23,712 nucleotides of DNA, from positions 1 to 23,712 of the forward strand of contig MTML01000143.1 in assembly GCA_002011215.1 (NCBI GenBank). Reading direction: 5' to 3'. The first letter of the stretch is position 1. Every line of letters starts with the position of its first letter. Source of the DNA: Archaeoglobus sp. JdFR-24 (lineage in GTDB: Archaea > Halobacteriota > Archaeoglobi > Archaeoglobales > Archaeoglobaceae). The position numbers were made by a program, and so were the translations under genes. Under the pieces are notes generated by a model. That model was not told the DNA's origin and made no database searches. It saw only the letters and a program-made list of their open reading frames with translations. Shown here piece after piece: positions 21,950-23,712 of this stretch.

Positions 21950-21981
21950 GAAATAAAAAACTTGGTGTCAGGTTTATTAAA
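21950..21981. promoter_or_regulatory. divergent promoters of the membrane-protein and HemD genes
   Basis: The minus-strand TATA GTTTTTTATTTC (21950-21961) and plus-strand TATA TTTATTAAA (21973-21981) lie back to back. Each is roughly 26-28 bases from its start codon. The HemD gene also has a GGTGG ribosome binding site just before its ATG, so it may use either mode of initiation. Confidence 0.5.
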
Positions 21982-22004
21982 ATCCAAGAAATAAAGGTGG
22001 TGTG

Positions 22005-22781
22005 ATGAGTAAAGTCGATGACTCAAAAAAAGAAAAGAGAAGGGTTGCAATAATGAGGCCAGCCGAGTATATAGAAAATACCAAAAAATTATTTCAGGAC
22101 CATGGCTATGAGGTAATTTCTGCTCCTTTTCTAAAAATAGTTCCTTTAATGAATCCCTTAGAGTGTGCGAGCAATTTTGAGTACGATTACCTGATATTGA
22201 GCAGTCAGACTTCTGCGAAACTTGTACGTGAAAAGGCTCCTGAATTGCTAAAAAAAGGTAAAGTTATATCCATAGGGAAAATCACTGCCAGAGAAATAAA
22301 AAGAAATAATACTGAGATATTAATCCCTTCAAAATTCGATTCAAAAACACTCTTTCAAGAATTTTATTCTTTGCTGAAAGGTAAAAGAGTAATAATATTC
22401 AGAAGCGATAAGGGAGATCCTATTCTTTTAAAACTCTCAGAAATAGCACAGGTAAAGGAATGCATAATTTATAGTATCGAATTCGATCATGGAGATAAAC
22501 AGAAAAGATTTTTAAAAACGATAATTGACGAGGGAATAGATTTTATTGTTTTTTCATCCAGAATGATGGTACATAGTTTCTTTGAACTCTCAAAAAAGAT
22601 GAACATTAAAGAAAAGATTAAGGAAAGATTAAATGGCGTGAAAGTGGTAGTGGTAGCCATTGGACCACCCACACGATCTGAACTCATCAAACACGGGATT
22701 CAACCGCTTATGCCCGATGAATACACTTTTGAAGGTGTACTCAGATTGATTCAGGAATTTAAGTCATCAAACGATATCTAA
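22005..22781 (+). CDS. hemD: uroporphyrinogen-III synthase
   Basis: This is a 258-aa enzyme that cyclises hydroxymethylbilane with inversion of ring D to give uroporphyrinogen III, precursor of siroheme, coenzyme F430-type corphins, cobalamin and heme. The weakly conserved family pattern is visible: RRVAIMRPAEY at the N-terminus, YDYLILSSQTSAKLV, VISIGKITAREI, KRVIIFRSDKGD, IDFIVFSSRMMVHSF and VVAIGPPTRSELIKHGI. The bilobed alpha/beta fold fits this order. GTG at 22002 and ATG at 22005 are both open; the ATG is spaced correctly from GGTGG at 21996-22000. Siroheme would be needed for dissimilatory sulfite reductase in an Archaeoglobus-like host. No other tetrapyrrole genes are adjacent. Confidence 0.88.
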   Translation: MSKVDDSKKEKRRVAIMRPAEYIENTKKLFQDHGYEVISAPFLKIVPLMNPLECASNFEYDYLILSSQTSAKLVREKAPELLKKGKVISIGKITAREIKRNNTEILIPSKFDSKTLFQEFYSLLKGKRVIIFRSDKGDPILLKLSEIAQVKECIIYSIEFDHGDKQKRFLKTIIDEGIDFIVFSSRMMVHSFFELSKKMNIKEKIKERLNGVKVVVVAIGPPTRSELIKHGIQPLMPDEYTFEGVLRLIQEFKSSNDI

Positions 22782-22824
22782 CCGGAATACTTGCTGTTGT
22801 ATGTCTGAAATTAAAACAATCAAA

Positions 22825-23712
22825 TTATTGAACCTTTTCCCACTTATAAAGCTCAACTATTTCAGCCAGAGTTCTCCCTTTATCCTCAATTTCACCCCTG
22901 ATTCTTTCCTCATGTTTTTTGACTTCTAAGGATCTTCTTGCAATTTCATAGGCTCTGCTTTTTGGGATAACCATCACTCCATTGTCATCTGCCACGATCC
23001 AGTCACCGGGATTAACTTCTATCCCACCGCAGACAATCTTGACATTTATCTCACCGAATCCCTTTGGCTCACCGGCATTTGGAACCTCTCTTTTTGCAAA
23101 AAGCGGATAATCGAGATCTCTTATGTCATCAACATCTCTCACCGCCCCATCAATGATTACACCCTCTATTCCCTTGTTTATGCAGCTTCTTGTTGCAAGC
23201 TCTCCCCACACCGCTGCTGTATCTCCAGAGCACTTAATTACAAGCACATCTCCCTTTTCTGCAACATCAATTGCCTCGACCGTTTTGGCCCAGTCTCCAT
23301 CCATGGTGTTCACTGTGACTGCCTTTCCAACGACTTTTTTACCTCTATTGATCGGATAAACATCCTGCATAGCTTTAGCCCTGTGCATGGCATCACTGAT
23401 GTTGGGAGTCGAGACTTTGAGAAAGAGCTCCCTGATCTCATCTTCAAGACCTCTCTTACTCACCTCTTTTGCAATTCCCTCTTTCCATGTCCTATCTATG
23501 GCCTCTCTGACTTTTCTGGCAGATTCAGTTACATTTCTTGATTTGACGATATTACTACCCACAATTACAATCCTGGCACCCCTGGAGATGCATATTGCTG
23601 CCTTTTCAGCATCCAGACCACCGGCTCCTGCAACTGGGATTCTTACCTCTTTAGTGATTTCGCTCAAGAGCTCAACGGGATCCATACCCATCATCTGCTG
23701 GTCGATGCCTAT
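22825..23712 (-). CDS. 3-hexulose-6-phosphate synthase / RraA-like fusion (5' end beyond window)
   Basis: The frame stays open to the window edge, giving 295 C-terminal residues. The N-terminal part, GIDQQMMG, then VAGAGGLD and IVIVGSNIVKS, is the second half of a 3-hexulose-6-phosphate synthase barrel, including its phosphate-binding loops. HPS interconverts ribulose-5-phosphate plus formaldehyde with hexulose-6-phosphate; many archaea run it in reverse to make pentoses. From residue about 100 on, an RraA/HMG-aldolase-like domain follows: TPNISDAM, GDVLVIKCSGDTAAVWG, ATRSCINKG and IDGAVRD, with the glycine and the R-D pair of its catalytic site. This fusion is known in archaea; the role of the RraA part is unclear. 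It is convergent with the HemD gene. Confidence 0.9.
   Translation of the reverse strand: MGIDQQMMGMDPVELLSEITKEVRIPVAGAGGLDAEKAAICISRGARIVIVGSNIVKSRNVTESARKVREAIDRTWKEGIAKEVSKRGLEDEIRELFLKVSTPNISDAMHRAKAMQDVYPINRGKKVVGKAVTVNTMDGDWAKTVEAIDVAEKGDVLVIKCSGDTAAVWGELATRSCINKGIEGVIIDGAVRDVDDIRDLDYPLFAKREVPNAGEPKGFGEINVKIVCGGIEVNPGDWIVADDNGVMVIPKSRAYEIARRSLEVKKHEERIRGEIEDKGRTLAEIVELYKWEKVQ

Noticed and set aside
1..23712. CRISPR array, toxin-antitoxin pair or phage-defence island
   Set aside because: No regularly spaced direct repeats, no Cas, restriction or phage proteins were seen. The RHH genes have no adjacent toxin-like gene, and the CPBP protein alone is not evidence for abortive infection.

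Overview
This window looks like chromosomal DNA of a euryarchaeon, most probably of the order Archaeoglobales. The sequence carries an archaeal histone, formylmethanofuran:tetrahydromethanopterin formyltransferase (Ftr, C1 pathway), an archaeal-type CoaD, an HPS-RraA fusion, and a fatty-acid beta-oxidation pair (acyl-CoA dehydrogenase and 3-hydroxyacyl-CoA dehydrogenase). C1-pterin enzymes together with beta-oxidation enzymes is the combination expected of Archaeoglobus relatives rather than of typical methanogens. Promoters are archaeal (BRE/TATA), and many genes have the TATA box about 25 bases upstream of the start codon, which implies leaderless mRNAs. Internal genes of operons use GGAGGTG-like ribosome binding sites instead. 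Base composition appears AT-rich by eye; it was not computed.

Layout. 1-1060 (+): end of an acyl-CoA dehydrogenase gene, then 3-hydroxyacyl-CoA dehydrogenase. 1093-3528 (-): an apparent three-gene operon of a TauE/SafE anion exporter, a membrane protein with an N-terminal triplicated 53-residue module, and a ribbon-helix-helix (RHH) regulator. A second RHH gene (3741-4019, +) is transcribed divergently, and a perfect palindrome lies in the exporter promoter. 4288-5508 (+): MgtE/SLC41-type divalent cation transporter. 5590-7532 (-): coaD, a YjjX-type NTPase and a spore-photolyase-like radical SAM protein. 7750-8058 (-): small membrane protein. 8388-11540 (+): aroA and aroC of the shikimate pathway, then a Yip1-like membrane protein. 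11695-11767 (+): tRNA-Gln(CUG).

12078-15132 is a short accessory-looking block: a CPBP membrane protease, a GNAT-YoaP fusion, and an aldo/keto reductase with a helical C-terminal extension. The last two are divergent across a 66-base promoter region. 15412-16702 (-): ftr and a histone gene, each with a clear promoter. 16908-19777 (-): a DUF488 protein, a helical-repeat protein and a GTPBP1/2-like translational GTPase that keeps the N-terminal domain known from the eukaryotic proteins. 19943-21052 (+): a DUF763 protein. 21087-21929 (-): a multi-pass membrane protein. 22005-22781 (+): uroporphyrinogen-III synthase. 22825-window end (-): an HPS-RraA fusion, cut by the window edge.

Most of the window is housekeeping. 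The least explained part is the exporter / triplicated-module membrane protein / RHH operon at 1.1-4.0 kb. Secondary candidates are the GNAT-YoaP / aldo-keto reductase pair and two very small possible ORFs at 7.6 and 8.3 kb. No CRISPR array, insertion sequence, integrase or clear pseudogene was seen. Start codons were moved from the longest ORF wherever a ribosome binding site or TATA spacing favours an internal start.
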